Part shown: positions 4,890 to 12,794 of the stretch, piece after piece | How the letters are laid out: every line of letters starts with the position of its first letter | How positions within the stretch are numbered: the first letter of the stretch is position 1 | Virus record (IMG/VR): IMGVR_UViG_3300032245_000465 | Location: 1 to 49,962 of that record | DNA from: a virus | Direction: 5' to 3' (one strand) | Length of the DNA: 49,962 bases | The notes under the pieces: model-generated | Seen by the model: only the letters and a program-made list of their open reading frames with translations | Databases searched by the model: none | Told to the model about the DNA's origin: nothing | Position numbers and translations under genes: made by a program

Positions 4890-5130
4890 TTTTCAGTATC
4901 TCTATTACGACCTGGTCTTTAAGGTCTCTAAGTCTGGGCTCAAGCTGATGGCATGCTTCGGCTATTTCTACATCGCTGCCCCAGGCTCGCTGTGTCATCA
5001 AGTGGTTGGCCCATTTTCCCACAGAGTCTTTTAAAATTTGTATGTCCACAGCATTGTGTTTAGGACGAGCACGGCAACATAGATTGTATTCTTCTATCAG
5101 TGCATCGGCATGCTCTTTCCAGTTGATCAT
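4876..5130 (-). CDS. Hypothetical small protein (84 aa)
   Basis: MINWKEHADALIEEYNLCCR starts at an ATG sharing ATGA with the uvsY stop. It is a predicted all-helical, mixed-charge protein with a Cys-Cys pair near residue 18 and no recognisable domain. It is tightly packed between uvsY and the methyltransferase, so it is co-expressed with the recombination genes. I do not recognise a family. Confidence 0.65.
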   Translation of the reverse strand: MINWKEHADALIEEYNLCCRARPKHNAVDIQILKDSVGKWANHLMTQRAWGSDVEIAEACHQLEPRLRDLKDQVVIEILKNGSI

Positions 5131-5579
5131 ACTGTAACATCCTCCATGCCCGCTGTGCGTAGTCGTACCACATGCCCTAGCATGAAATTTTTACTTTCAA
5201 GGCCCTTCATGATACCTAGCCAACGGTTGCGTAGCAGTGCCACCTCATTGATAATTGTTTCCATATCAATGACCTCATCCTCACCGTCCACATACTTTTC
5301 AGCATCACGACTGGTAAGGGCTCGGGCATAGGTTTCTAGGTACTTCTGAAAATGCTTTCGACGTATTTTACGTAGTTGTATGTTGAGAAACTCTAGTACT
5401 GCTTCAATTTCCTGTAACTGATTAAAACGATGTTCAGTTAATCCTGGCAGTCCACTCAGTTGCTTTTCAACCAACCCTTGTATTTTAACGTCTCGTTTGG
5501 CTTCGTCTAACTGTGCTTCATAGTACTCAATGAAGTCAGGTATGTTAGCCAAACTTGCTACGATACGATTATACCACAT
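5127..5579 (-). CDS. uvsY: UvsY-like recombination mediator
   Basis: A 150-aa protein, close to the 137 aa of T4 UvsY. The central segment RKIRRKHFQKYLE followed by RALTSRDAEKYVDGE and the downstream ALLRNRWLGIMKGLESK match the conserved core of UvsY in T4-like cyanophages. UvsY loads the UvsX recombinase onto ssDNA coated with gp32, and both partners are encoded just upstream in the same operon. It is highly charged and helical, as expected for a protein that oligomerises on ssDNA. The gene begins 5 nt after the previous stop and ends in an ATGA overlap with the next gene. Confidence 0.85.
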   Translation of the reverse strand: MWYNRIVASLANIPDFIEYYEAQLDEAKRDVKIQGLVEKQLSGLPGLTEHRFNQLQEIEAVLEFLNIQLRKIRRKHFQKYLETYARALTSRDAEKYVDGEDEVIDMETIINEVALLRNRWLGIMKGLESKNFMLGHVVRLRTAGMEDVTV

Positions 5580-5584
5580 GGCTA

Positions 5585-5830
5585 TTACTCATCGTAGTCG
5601 TAGTCGTTTTCCTCATCAGCAAGGTCGTCGCCATCAACGTCTAAATATTCTTTGCTGGCTCGTTTCAAGTAAGAGTCTGTAGCCGATAGAATTTTAAGAT
5701 CCTGATCATTCACACCACTGTCTACTAAAATACTCATAACGTGGTCTGCCGCGGCTTGCCGATCTTTAGGTGAAACGTACTCTTTCATGATTGTATAAGT
5801 TTCAACCAGTGCATTTACTTCGATTGTCAT
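5585..5830 (-). CDS. Small acidic conserved phage protein (81 aa)
   Basis: Starts MTIEVNALVETYTIMKEYV with ATGA overlap to the upstream gene. A helical N-terminal region (residues 1-60, containing PKDRQAAADHV) is followed by a strongly acidic tail of Asp, Glu and Tyr. Small acidic proteins between uvsX and uvsY are common in cyanophage-like genomes, but I cannot assign a function. The tail could bind a basic partner such as a DNA-binding protein; that is inference. Confidence 0.7.
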   Translation of the reverse strand: MTIEVNALVETYTIMKEYVSPKDRQAAADHVMSILVDSGVNDQDLKILSATDSYLKRASKEYLDVDGDDLADEENDYDYDE

Positions 5831-6075
5831 TCGTCATCTTCCTCATCATCTGTTATAGGGTCTTCAGCATGATTGAAAACTTCGTTAACCAGTTCTTGAG
5901 TGGTCCACCCCATCCAATGCAAGTGATGGATACACCCGATGAACAGACTGTACATAGTAGTTGCTGGATCGTAGTTTTCCTCTTCTCGTGTGAAGATTCC
6001 TTCAATGATCAGATTAGCAATGTCAGTGCTATGGTTAATTTCATCATCTGTTAACTCAACTGGTTCGTCATTCAT
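5827..6075 (-). CDS. Small acidic hypothetical protein (82 aa)
   Basis: Starts MNDEPVELTDDEINHSTDIA and overlaps the uvsX stop by ATGA. It has acidic ends (the last residues are nearly all Asp/Glu) and a more hydrophobic, His/Trp-rich centre (IGCIHHLHWMGW). No domain is recognised. Coupling to uvsX suggests a recombination/replication accessory role. Confidence 0.65.
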   Translation of the reverse strand: MNDEPVELTDDEINHSTDIANLIIEGIFTREEENYDPATTMYSLFIGCIHHLHWMGWTTQELVNEVFNHAEDPITDDEEDDE

Positions 6076-7139
6076 TCAGCTATTTCCTCTTCAGGTACTT
6101 GTGATGCAACCACATGATGCGGATTTTTAACAAAATCTTCCATGACCTTGTCAAGACTGCTGTCATCATTACGTTCCCAAGCCTTGCGGAACTGTTTGAT
6201 CACTGTACCATCTGCTAGGGTGTATTTAAGACTGTTGCCTTCTTTCTGCAATAATCCTTTTGACTCCAGCATGTCTGTTAGACCTGAGTAAGGGCTCATG
6301 CCTTGCTCGTATGGAATCTTGACTTGCACTGATTCAAACGGTTTGGCATAGCGTGTTTTCATAACCTTACAAGCGGCACGAATACCTTTGACTTCTGAAA
6401 TCTTGTTGCCATCCTCATCCTCTTTGAGTTTGAGTTTACGCATAGCAACAACGATTGAGCTGGCATAGATAAAGCCTTGTCCACCACTGATTTTGTCGTC
6501 TGGGTCAAACATGTCTTGGCTGGCATAGGTATGGTTGGTTGCAACCAAGCCAATGTTCAGTGCGCCAAACATGTTAACGCAGTTTCTTACTAGAGCAGTA
6601 AGGGCTTTGGGTTTACGACCAAGATCGCCTTTCATTTCGCCTGCTTCAAACTGATTAACGTCGGTTGGAGTTAGCAACATGCCTAGACTGTCAATAACAA
6701 ACAGCACCTTGGGACGTTGATCTTCTGGCAGTGTTTTGTACTCTTTAACAAAGTCTGAAATAACTTTGGCCACATCATCGATCATTGCCATGTTGAGTTT
6801 CAACAGTTTGTCTTCACCTGTTTCCACGCCCAGTGCTTTGAGCCAATCCTCATCCAATGCGTTTTCAGTGTCAATAAGAATAGGATAGATGCCTTGCTGT
6901 TGTGCGTGGCGTATCAAGTTACCTGAACAGATAAATGATTTGCCTGCACCTGATTCTCCGGCAAACACAGTAACCTTGCCCATTGGAATACCTTTGTTAA
7001 AGTCTCCAGAGATAAGATAGTTTAGTGTGTAGTTGCCTGTGCTGATCCATGTGTCTGGATCGTTAAAGCCTACAGAAATACCGTCAATGCTTTTTGTGAT
7101 ACTTTTCCTGAACTTGCTCAGGTCGAAGGGTTTACCCAT
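6072..7139 (-). CDS. uvsX: UvsX recombinase (RecA/RadA superfamily)
   Basis: A 355-aa protein (T4 UvsX is 391 aa) that forms ATP-dependent filaments on ssDNA for strand exchange and recombination-dependent replication. Walker A is GESGAGKS at residues 61-68. Walker B is VLFVIDS at ~146-152, after a short linker rich in Asp/Glu. A downstream TNHTYASQD segment followed by SGGQGFIYASS matches the L1/L2 DNA-binding region of RecA-fold recombinases. The ATG is preceded by AGGAG. It lies between gp32 and uvsY, its functional partners. The 86-nt leader is highly structured (see 7160-7219). Confidence 0.95.
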   Translation of the reverse strand: MGKPFDLSKFRKSITKSIDGISVGFNDPDTWISTGNYTLNYLISGDFNKGIPMGKVTVFAGESGAGKSFICSGNLIRHAQQQGIYPILIDTENALDEDWLKALGVETGEDKLLKLNMAMIDDVAKVISDFVKEYKTLPEDQRPKVLFVIDSLGMLLTPTDVNQFEAGEMKGDLGRKPKALTALVRNCVNMFGALNIGLVATNHTYASQDMFDPDDKISGGQGFIYASSIVVAMRKLKLKEDEDGNKISEVKGIRAACKVMKTRYAKPFESVQVKIPYEQGMSPYSGLTDMLESKGLLQKEGNSLKYTLADGTVIKQFRKAWERNDDSSLDKVMEDFVKNPHHVVASQVPEEEIAE

Positions 7140-7159
7140 AATGTTCTCCTAGTTGAAAA

Positions 7160-7219
7160 TAGTAGGCGAGTGCGCCGGCCAGTTTATCAATCTGGTGCGC
7201 TATGTCTTCTCGCCTACTA
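7160..7219 (-). promoter_or_regulatory. Structured gp32-uvsX spacer RNA
   Basis: An 11-bp outer stem (7160-7170 with 7209-7219, TAGTAGGCGAG and its complement) encloses nested GCGC/GCGC and CCAG/CTGG stems with a 9-nt loop. It fills most of the gap between the gp32 stop and the uvsX AGGAG. No U-run long enough for a terminator follows. It probably acts in RNA processing, stability or translational control of gp32 or uvsX. Confidence 0.6.
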
Positions 7220-7225
7220 ACCGCT

Positions 7226-8221
7226 TTATTGTTTCTGACGATTGCGAATCATCGCTAGGATGTCTTCGGCTCTCTGACTAGTTGCGGCTGGTTTTGCTTC
7301 AACTGGAGCAGTTGCGGCTGGCGCTTCTGCTTCATCTTCCCATGGTGTTTCTGCCTTTGGAGCAGGAGCTGCCTTAGGAGCTGCCTTGGGAGTATCATCA
7401 TCATCGTTACCTGCAGATGTTGATGCGCCACCAGTAAAGCCACTTGGCTTGTAGTATTGACTCCAACGATCTGGATCATATGCTTGTCCATCAACAGATG
7501 CTTCAAACATTTCTTTGATAACCTTCAACTCTACATCGCTTGGCTTCTTGGGCAAAAAGTCTGCCAAGTTGTACAAACCATGTGCATCAATTGCGGCTTG
7601 TTCTTCGCTTGTGAGTGCAGTTTCTTTACGTGCCCAACTACTTGTGCTGTAGTCAGCATAACCACCTTTGGAAGTCTTCTTAACAGTGAAGTCAAGACCT
7701 GCTGTGTAGTCAGTTGGCATGGATTCCATGTCTGGGTCCAACAATGCGTTGCGAACCAGATTAAAGATTTGTGGAGAGATCACAAAACGACGGATTGGAT
7801 TCTCTGGTGTCTTGTCGTCGCCAAGTGGGTTCTCACGAACAAAACCTTGGAACAGATAAGACTTCTTCTTCCAGTACTTACGACCCATTTCCTCAAGACT
7901 CTTGTCCTTGAACCATGTACGAACTTCAGCAAGCACAGGGCAAGCTTCGCCATACATTTCAACGCAAGGTACTTGAACCACAACTGGCTTGCTGTCTGCT
8001 TGGCCTTTGATGCCAGCAAATGGCAAACGAATCATTAGTCGTTCAACCCAGAAAAAATCATTTTTGGAGTTACCGTCTGGAAGAAAACGGATTTTTGCTG
8101 TGGAACCTTCTGCAATGTTCCAGTGTGGATAGATAGCGTTGTCGCCACCTTGTGATTGACCGCCTTTGCGGTTTTCTTGCGCTTGTAGTTTTGCGCGGAT
8201 TTCTGCGAGAGATGTAGCCAT
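7226..8221 (-). CDS. 32: gp32-like single-stranded DNA-binding protein
   Basis: A 331-aa protein (T4 gp32 is 301 aa). The N-terminus MATSLAEIRAKLQAQENRK is a basic helix like the cooperativity (LAST) region. The core has IRFLPDG, NDFFWVER and the RKYWKKKSYLFQGFV segment typical of T4-like gp32. The C-terminal third is Ala/Pro/Glu-rich and flexible, ending in a short helix (AEDILAMIRNRQKQ). The T4 zinc site (H, C, C-x2-C) is incomplete: Cys86 and Cys94 remain, but the last Cys is Leu in CPVL. It covers ssDNA and organises UvsX/UvsY. A terminator, a possible sigma70 promoter and a late motif lie upstream. Confidence 0.88.
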   Translation of the reverse strand: MATSLAEIRAKLQAQENRKGGQSQGGDNAIYPHWNIAEGSTAKIRFLPDGNSKNDFFWVERLMIRLPFAGIKGQADSKPVVVQVPCVEMYGEACPVLAEVRTWFKDKSLEEMGRKYWKKKSYLFQGFVRENPLGDDKTPENPIRRFVISPQIFNLVRNALLDPDMESMPTDYTAGLDFTVKKTSKGGYADYSTSSWARKETALTSEEQAAIDAHGLYNLADFLPKKPSDVELKVIKEMFEASVDGQAYDPDRWSQYYKPSGFTGGASTSAGNDDDDTPKAAPKAAPAPKAETPWEDEAEAPAATAPVEAKPAATSQRAEDILAMIRNRQKQ

Positions 8222-8284
8222 GATAATTGTCCTTTATAAGTTAAGATGGTCTTTATGTGCCTATGATACATACTGCACTGTGCA

Positions 8285-8314
8285 AGTATATAACAGTTGT
8301 ATTTATGATTGCAA
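8285..8314 (-). promoter_or_regulatory. Possible sigma70-type promoter for gp32
   Basis: Minus-strand TTGCAA (8309-8314), 18-nt spacer, TATACT (8285-8290). It is weaker than P1-P5 but lies immediately after the upstream gene's terminator and before gp32, which needs early expression. Confidence 0.45.
8300..8307 (-). promoter_or_regulatory. Late promoter motif CATAAATA upstream of gp32
   Basis: T4-type late element on the minus strand, ~80 nt before the gp32 ATG. It lies within the spacer of the putative sigma70 promoter, so gp32 may be transcribed early and late, as in T4. Confidence 0.55.
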
Positions 8315-8315
8315 G

Positions 8316-8338
8316 AAAAAAGGCGCAAATAATGCGCC
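8316..8338 (-). terminator. Rho-independent terminator upstream of gp32
   Basis: Minus-strand stem GGCGCA/TGCGCC (8322-8327 with 8333-8338), a 5-nt loop, then TTTTTT. It ends the transcript of the 608-aa gene and isolates the gp32 operon. Confidence 0.85.
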
Positions 8339-8362
8339 TTTGGGTGATTTATTTTGAGTTGT

Positions 8363-10189
8363 TTATTTTAGGCCAGCAATGCGGAGCATACGCTTCAGCT
8401 CTTCATTCTCTGCAAGATTTGCGCCTTGCGGAGTGTCCATTCCTGAAGTGCCTGTTGGTTGTGGTGGTGGTGCGGGTTGGTTGGCTGAATTTGGATCGCC
8501 AGCTTGTGCAGGTTGCCCAGGCTGTGGAGGAGCGGCAGGTGGTTCCTGATCCATTTGTTCTTCTCCATTCAGACCCATTTTTGTATATAAGCCAGGTAGT
8601 TGTTCTTTAACAAAGTTTTTTACTATGTCTCTTGCATCTGCTTTAGGGCCAGCATCATTGGCATAACTGCCTAAGCGATCAAACAGCTCATCATCGCCAA
8701 GCAGATTATAAAGGGCACTGGTAGCATTTTCGCCATCGGTGCCCACTGGTAATGGATTGGCCAATAGTGTTTGTAATTCTTGGATGTCTTCTGGAGTTTT
8801 AGGTAATGCCCATGTTCCTTCTGCTAGGATGTCTTCACCTGCATCAAAGTCAACGATTTCAATTTCAGATTCATGTATGCGTAGGTCGCTGTTTTCTTTA
8901 AGGTTGCGTAGGTCACGAAGGTAATGTGTGGCTAACTTAACTGCCAATGCCTGATGTTCTTTTAACGCTTGGTCACTGTCTTCATTGATGTTGTTGTAAT
9001 TTTTTGCCCATTGTTGAGCAAACTCTGCTATTTCGGGAATAGATTTTGATCTCTGCGCGATGTCTTCTAATACTCTAACTACCATGTCCCCAGGGCTCGA
9101 AAAGTTAAGAGTACGAATATAGTCATCCATGCCTTCATCAATGGTCAACTGCAAAGGCAAACGGTTCTCAATTATATCACGTACTAGTTGTAGTTGTCTT
9201 TGTTCTGCTTGCTCTTGTAGCTTGTATGCTTTGTACACATGTGGTAAAGCGGCTGTCATACGATCATCAAATATCTTTTTAACAAATTTTTCTTTGAGTT
9301 CGTTAACATCTACTTCGTCTAATTGCTGTGCGCTTGGCTGATAGTTTTCAACAAAATTTCTATATGCTCTTGTGCTTTTCAAATGATTCAACTGTCTGTG
9401 CATACCGTTGTAGTATTGCGCGGCAGCTTCAACCATTTTGATTGTGGTGTTATCTTCAAATGTGCGATGGCGCATGGTTCTAACAAAGTGCCCCAACTCA
9501 CTCATTTCGTTTACAATACCTGTGATGTGCTCACCAATGTCATCCCATGGACGGCCACCTTCGCTGATGTGACGGGCCATTGCTCTTGCACCACTCAACT
9601 TGTTATGACTCATGCGGAAACGTTCGCCATCAATTGTTTCAACATAGATAGCATTGATGTGACGACTACGTGAACCACGCTGGTCTGGATTGATTGCTTC
9701 AGTATGAATCACACGAATACGTGCATTGCCTACATTTTCAAAACTGGTCTTAGGAGTGCCGTACATGCGGCTTTCATTCATTGCGATATCGTCGCGATCC
9801 AATGTTGCGTCAGATTTAGTCACGGTCTTGAGGTCCTTGAGATTTAAATTGCTACGACTAATATCACGAGTGTCAAATGTCAATAGGTTACGCTTGGCAA
9901 AAAATCTAAGGTTGCTTAAAAAATCAAACCAATCTTTGCGTTGCTCGTCATTTAGTTTTTGGCTAATGTTTTTGCTAAAGTATATCTTTAGGCTGTTTTC
10001 GTCAATCAAGCTCACTGTGACGTTGCCAAAGTTTTCGCCGTCTGAGCTGATGTAATCAAAATTAAAAAAACGTGCCTTTTCTGGATCCGCAGTATCCTTG
10101 GCTTGTTCGTCGCCGATGCTTACGTTGTCAAAACGACTGCGTATTTTTTCAAACAGTGCATCTGCAATTTTTTCAATTTCACGTGACAT
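8363..10189 (-). CDS. Large hypothetical protein (608 aa) ending in an IAGL motif
   Basis: Starts MSREIEKIADALFEKIRSRF. It is mostly charged and helical, with a Pro/Gln/Gly-rich linker near residues 555-590 and a C-terminal tail EELKRMLRIAGLK. That tail motif also occurs twice in the 970-aa protein at 14917-17829. No enzymatic motif is visible. A late promoter motif 24 nt upstream and its place beside gp17 suggest a virion or assembly role, perhaps a head-associated protein. I do not recognise a family. The frame is intact and codon use resembles its neighbours. Confidence 0.7.
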   Translation of the reverse strand: MSREIEKIADALFEKIRSRFDNVSIGDEQAKDTADPEKARFFNFDYISSDGENFGNVTVSLIDENSLKIYFSKNISQKLNDEQRKDWFDFLSNLRFFAKRNLLTFDTRDISRSNLNLKDLKTVTKSDATLDRDDIAMNESRMYGTPKTSFENVGNARIRVIHTEAINPDQRGSRSRHINAIYVETIDGERFRMSHNKLSGARAMARHISEGGRPWDDIGEHITGIVNEMSELGHFVRTMRHRTFEDNTTIKMVEAAAQYYNGMHRQLNHLKSTRAYRNFVENYQPSAQQLDEVDVNELKEKFVKKIFDDRMTAALPHVYKAYKLQEQAEQRQLQLVRDIIENRLPLQLTIDEGMDDYIRTLNFSSPGDMVVRVLEDIAQRSKSIPEIAEFAQQWAKNYNNINEDSDQALKEHQALAVKLATHYLRDLRNLKENSDLRIHESEIEIVDFDAGEDILAEGTWALPKTPEDIQELQTLLANPLPVGTDGENATSALYNLLGDDELFDRLGSYANDAGPKADARDIVKNFVKEQLPGLYTKMGLNGEEQMDQEPPAAPPQPGQPAQAGDPNSANQPAPPPQPTGTSGMDTPQGANLAENEELKRMLRIAGLK

Positions 10190-10212
10190 AGTATACTTTC
10201 AATTTCAATGTA

Positions 10213-10220
10213 GTATTTAG
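10213..10220 (-). promoter_or_regulatory. Late promoter motif CTAAATAC
   Basis: The TAA within it is the stop codon of gp17. The downstream ATG (10189) is 23 nt away. Confidence 0.65.
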
Positions 10221-11788
10221 TTGATTGACATAATGAAGGGCATGGGCTCAATAAAGTCCTGTAGTGTGTCACGTACTTCGCTGTCTAGATTTGCGTCAAA
10301 TTCCTGCAATAATTGTACCATGCGTACTGCTAGCAACAAAGCCATTACTAGATCGTCGGTTTCACCTAGTTTTGCTTTGAACGAAGTGCCCATTGCCACG
10401 AAGGTTTTAAGCTCAGTGATCAAGTTTTTGCTGGCCACAGTCATTTTTTTCTGTTCAATCAGACTTTTTAATTTAGCGCAAACTGCTAGTTTGGTTTTTG
10501 CTAGGGTAGTAAACCCTTTACGGTATGTTCTAGCAGATCCTATGCGCTTGGGTTCACTTAGGAAAATTCCTGGAATATTTTCTTCTCCTACTTCAGAAAT
10601 AGCCACTAGTGCGGCTTCGCCCAGAGTATTGTTTTCCACGCTGTAGTACACGCTGTTACTATCACCTGTACGTTCAATGATGTAGCTGTTGATTTCTTTG
10701 ATAATAGCCACCTGGCGTTGTACTGGTGTTTTGTTGTGTTGCCACTCACCAACTTGTTTTAGTCCAGGTATTTCTAAAATCTGTATAGCTGCCGGGTCGC
10801 CACCAGTGCCTAAACTAGGATCCAGTGCTACCACATAAGTGTAGCCTTTCTCGGGCTTCTTGTACCAGCGTACTTGTCCTTGACGTTCAATTGGGTCAAT
10901 GCCGGCCATTTCCAATAGATGAATTGGGTTAATCAGCGTTTCGTCAAAGATAATGAATTCACATTCCATCTCACGGCGGAAGCGTTCCTCGCCTAGCTGT
11001 GCCTTCATCTGGTCAGCCCAGGCTTCGTCACGATCTGGATGTTCTTGCCATTTACTGCGATATGCTTTGAATCCATTCACTCCTGTTTCTGTTTCGTTAC
11101 CAAAGTCATCCATGGTTTTGTTTGCTTGTTTCCAGATCAATGCAAACTGGTCTTCGTCGCTGTTTGGAGTTGATGTGATAATACACTTACCACCTGTTGC
11201 CAGTGTGGGTGTGATTGAAGTCCAGAAGTCACTGGCAATAGTGGGTCTAACGAATGCAAACTCATCACAATACAGTAATGAAATACTCATACCACGACCT
11301 GTGTTTTCAGTTGTGGTTTGTGCTACAATACGGCTTCCGTTTTCAAAGTCTATTGATCCTTTATTGTAGCTCACAACACCTGCACGAATAAAGTCCGGAC
11401 AGTTTTCGTAAGCATATCGTACACGTTGCATGATCTCTTGTGCGCCTAGGTATTTGTGGGCGGCCACTAGAATAGTGCTGTCTGGTATAAACATTGCATA
11501 CCACAATAAATACCCAGCGGCGGAAGTTGATTTCCCCGTTTGTCTAGGCATTAGGCTAATAGAGAATCTATAATTGTGATAGGTATCAATCAGCTTCTCT
11601 TGATACCCAAATGGGTGGTACTGAATACTTCCTTTGGTAGGATGCTGAATGTAGAAATAGTTAGACATGAAGTATTGTGGACCCGTGATAGGATCCGCAC
11701 AACGTGCTATTTCAATGATCTGCTGTTCCGTAAAGCTCTCCATTTGGTGAGCTTTTTTAACAATAACGCCTTCTAAACTTTTTGACAT
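10217..11788 (-). CDS. 17: Terminase large subunit gp17
   Basis: A 523-aa protein from the ATG giving MSKSLEGVIVKK. The frame extends to an upstream TTG, but that would cross the palindromic promoter. N-terminal ATPase: MPRQTGKST (residues 80-88) is the Walker A variant of T4-like terminases, SLLYCDEFAF (~170-179) is Walker B with its catalytic Glu, and TSTPN (~206-210) is the coupling motif. C-terminal RNase H-fold nuclease: VVALDPSLGTGGD places the first catalytic Asp at ~323, with a late Asp pair in TDDLVMALL. It pumps DNA into the prohead and cuts the concatemer. The small subunit gp16 lies ~6.7 kb upstream instead of adjacent as in T4. Confidence 0.96.
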   Translation of the reverse strand: MSKSLEGVIVKKAHQMESFTEQQIIEIARCADPITGPQYFMSNYFYIQHPTKGSIQYHPFGYQEKLIDTYHNYRFSISLMPRQTGKSTSAAGYLLWYAMFIPDSTILVAAHKYLGAQEIMQRVRYAYENCPDFIRAGVVSYNKGSIDFENGSRIVAQTTTENTGRGMSISLLYCDEFAFVRPTIASDFWTSITPTLATGGKCIITSTPNSDEDQFALIWKQANKTMDDFGNETETGVNGFKAYRSKWQEHPDRDEAWADQMKAQLGEERFRREMECEFIIFDETLINPIHLLEMAGIDPIERQGQVRWYKKPEKGYTYVVALDPSLGTGGDPAAIQILEIPGLKQVGEWQHNKTPVQRQVAIIKEINSYIIERTGDSNSVYYSVENNTLGEAALVAISEVGEENIPGIFLSEPKRIGSARTYRKGFTTLAKTKLAVCAKLKSLIEQKKMTVASKNLITELKTFVAMGTSFKAKLGETDDLVMALLLAVRMVQLLQEFDANLDSEVRDTLQDFIEPMPFIMSIN

Positions 11789-11790
11789 AG

Positions 11791-11802
11791 TAAATATATT
11801 TA
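11791..11802. promoter_or_regulatory. Palindromic bidirectional late-promoter-like element
   Basis: TAAATATATTTA is a perfect 12-bp palindrome containing a TAAATA motif on each strand. It is the whole 16-nt space between the divergent ATGs of gp17 (11788) and the HNH gene (11805). Transcripts starting from it would be leaderless or start inside the genes. Confidence 0.5.
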
Positions 11803-11804
11803 AC

Positions 11805-12338
11805 ATGAACTGCTTACTACTCAACTCAAATTACGAGCCAATTTCAATTCTACCATTAAGCATCATCAACTGGCAACATGCTATCAAATTGATGTTTTTG
11901 GATAGAATCACTGTGCTAGAAGAATACGAACAACACGTTGCTCGTAGTGCCAGCTTGACTATACACTACCCTGCTGTTGCTGTGACTAAAAACTATTTCA
12001 ACAACAAAAAAGGTGTGCGCTTTAGCCGTGCTAACCTGTACTTGCGTGATCTGTACCAGTGCCAGTACTGCGGTGACACTTTCCAAAGTGATGAGCTAAC
12101 CATTGACCATATGATTCCACGTTCCAGTGGTGGTAAAGTCACTTGGGAAAATGCAGTAACAGCCTGCAAGCCTTGTAACCACAAAAAAGGTGCCAAGCTG
12201 TGGAAGCCAATGACCATGCCCTACAAGCCAGACTATTACCAACTTGTTAACAAGTGGAAAGGTCGCCCTGTGCATATTCAACACGAGAGCTGGTATCAGT
12301 ACTTGGGAATTGAAGACAAGCGATTGGCCAACGGCTAG
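11805..12338 (+). CDS. HNH endonuclease
   Basis: A 177-aa protein of the HNH_5-like type. Residues 86-89 are CxxC (CQYC), ELTIDHMIPRSSGG (98-110) carries the catalytic His of the DH pair at 101-102, and NAVTACKPCNHKKG (116-129) carries the second zinc CxxC and the final HNH His. The N-terminal ~80 residues (NSNYEPISILPLSIINWQHA) match the extension typical of this family in bacteria and phages. It is the only plus-strand gene in this stretch and is divergent to gp17, which fits either a free-standing homing-type endonuclease or a packaging-associated HNH protein. Its stop codon overlaps the convergent neighbour's stop through a shared CTAG. There is no Shine-Dalgarno site. Confidence 0.88.
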   Translation: MNCLLLNSNYEPISILPLSIINWQHAIKLMFLDRITVLEEYEQHVARSASLTIHYPAVAVTKNYFNNKKGVRFSRANLYLRDLYQCQYCGDTFQSDELTIDHMIPRSSGGKVTWENAVTACKPCNHKKGAKLWKPMTMPYKPDYYQLVNKWKGRPVHIQHESWYQYLGIEDKRLANG

Positions 12339-12538
12339 ACTGGCTTTTCGCCTGTCCAGTAAGGCAGGCTGAACCACAAGCGAAACCACTCTGGGGTGCC
12401 AGGTTGTATGTTGTGTTGTTTTTCCAACTGCTGTTTTTCCATGCCTGTCACGCTGATGTTCATGCCATCGTACTCAGACCAGTCTGGCTGTTGCCTCACA
12501 CCACTGAGTCGACGTAGTTCATTGATCGGATCTGTCAT
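12335..12538 (-). CDS. Small protein with PGTPxWFxLWF tail (copy 2, 67 aa)
   Basis: Starts MTDPINELRRLSGVRQQPDW, using the ATG in an ATGA overlap with the previous gene; the longer frame runs into it. C-terminal half: KQQLEKQHNIQPGTPEWFRLWF. The same N-I-(K/Q)-PGTP-x-WF-x-LWF segment ends the neighbouring 85-aa gene, so the pair looks like a tandem duplication of a C-terminal module with different N-termini. The function is unknown. The aromatic-rich amphipathic tail suggests a docking peptide or membrane contact. No signal peptide or membrane span is visible. Confidence 0.68.
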   Translation of the reverse strand: MTDPINELRRLSGVRQQPDWSEYDGMNISVTGMEKQQLEKQHNIQPGTPEWFRLWFSLPYWTGEKPV

Positions 12539-12792
12539 TTGCCAAACCATAAAGCAAACCAAGCCGGAGTTCCTGGCTTGATATTGTTATCTTTCATGTA
12601 ACGAGCTTTGTTGTTTTGTGGGTTGTCTTTTTGCCAGGCTTGTAGTTGTGAAAAATCGCGACGTGGAACTTGTTGCCCAGTCGCGATTTGAAAGATTGGA
12701 TCATTTGGATCCAGTACAGCGTCTTCGTGCCCAGTGTCGTTTTCAGCTAAGCCAAAATCCGATCTAGTGAACACACGCTGTCTAATAGACAT
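12535..12792 (-). CDS. Small protein with PGTPxWFxLWF tail (copy 1, 85 aa)
   Basis: Starts MSIRQRVFTRSDFGLAENDT. It has an acidic N-terminal half, a segment DPIFQIATGQQVPRRDFSQL, then MKDNNIKPGTPAWFALWFGK at the C-terminus, paralogous to the end of the next gene. ATGA overlap couples the two genes. It lies 2 nt after the stop of the membrane protein gene, so the three form one late unit from the promoter at 13354. No known family is recognised. Confidence 0.68.
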   Translation of the reverse strand: MSIRQRVFTRSDFGLAENDTGHEDAVLDPNDPIFQIATGQQVPRRDFSQLQAWQKDNPQNNKARYMKDNNIKPGTPAWFALWFGK

Positions 12793-12794
12793 GA

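Noticed and set aside
7457-8038. 193-codon plus-strand frame inside gp32
   Set aside because: Cys/Trp-rich shadow of the gp32 coding strand with no ribosome site.
10217-11824. Longer gp17 start at a TTG codon
   Set aside because: It would run through the palindromic promoter and into the divergent HNH gene, and T4-like gp17 does not need the extra 12 residues.
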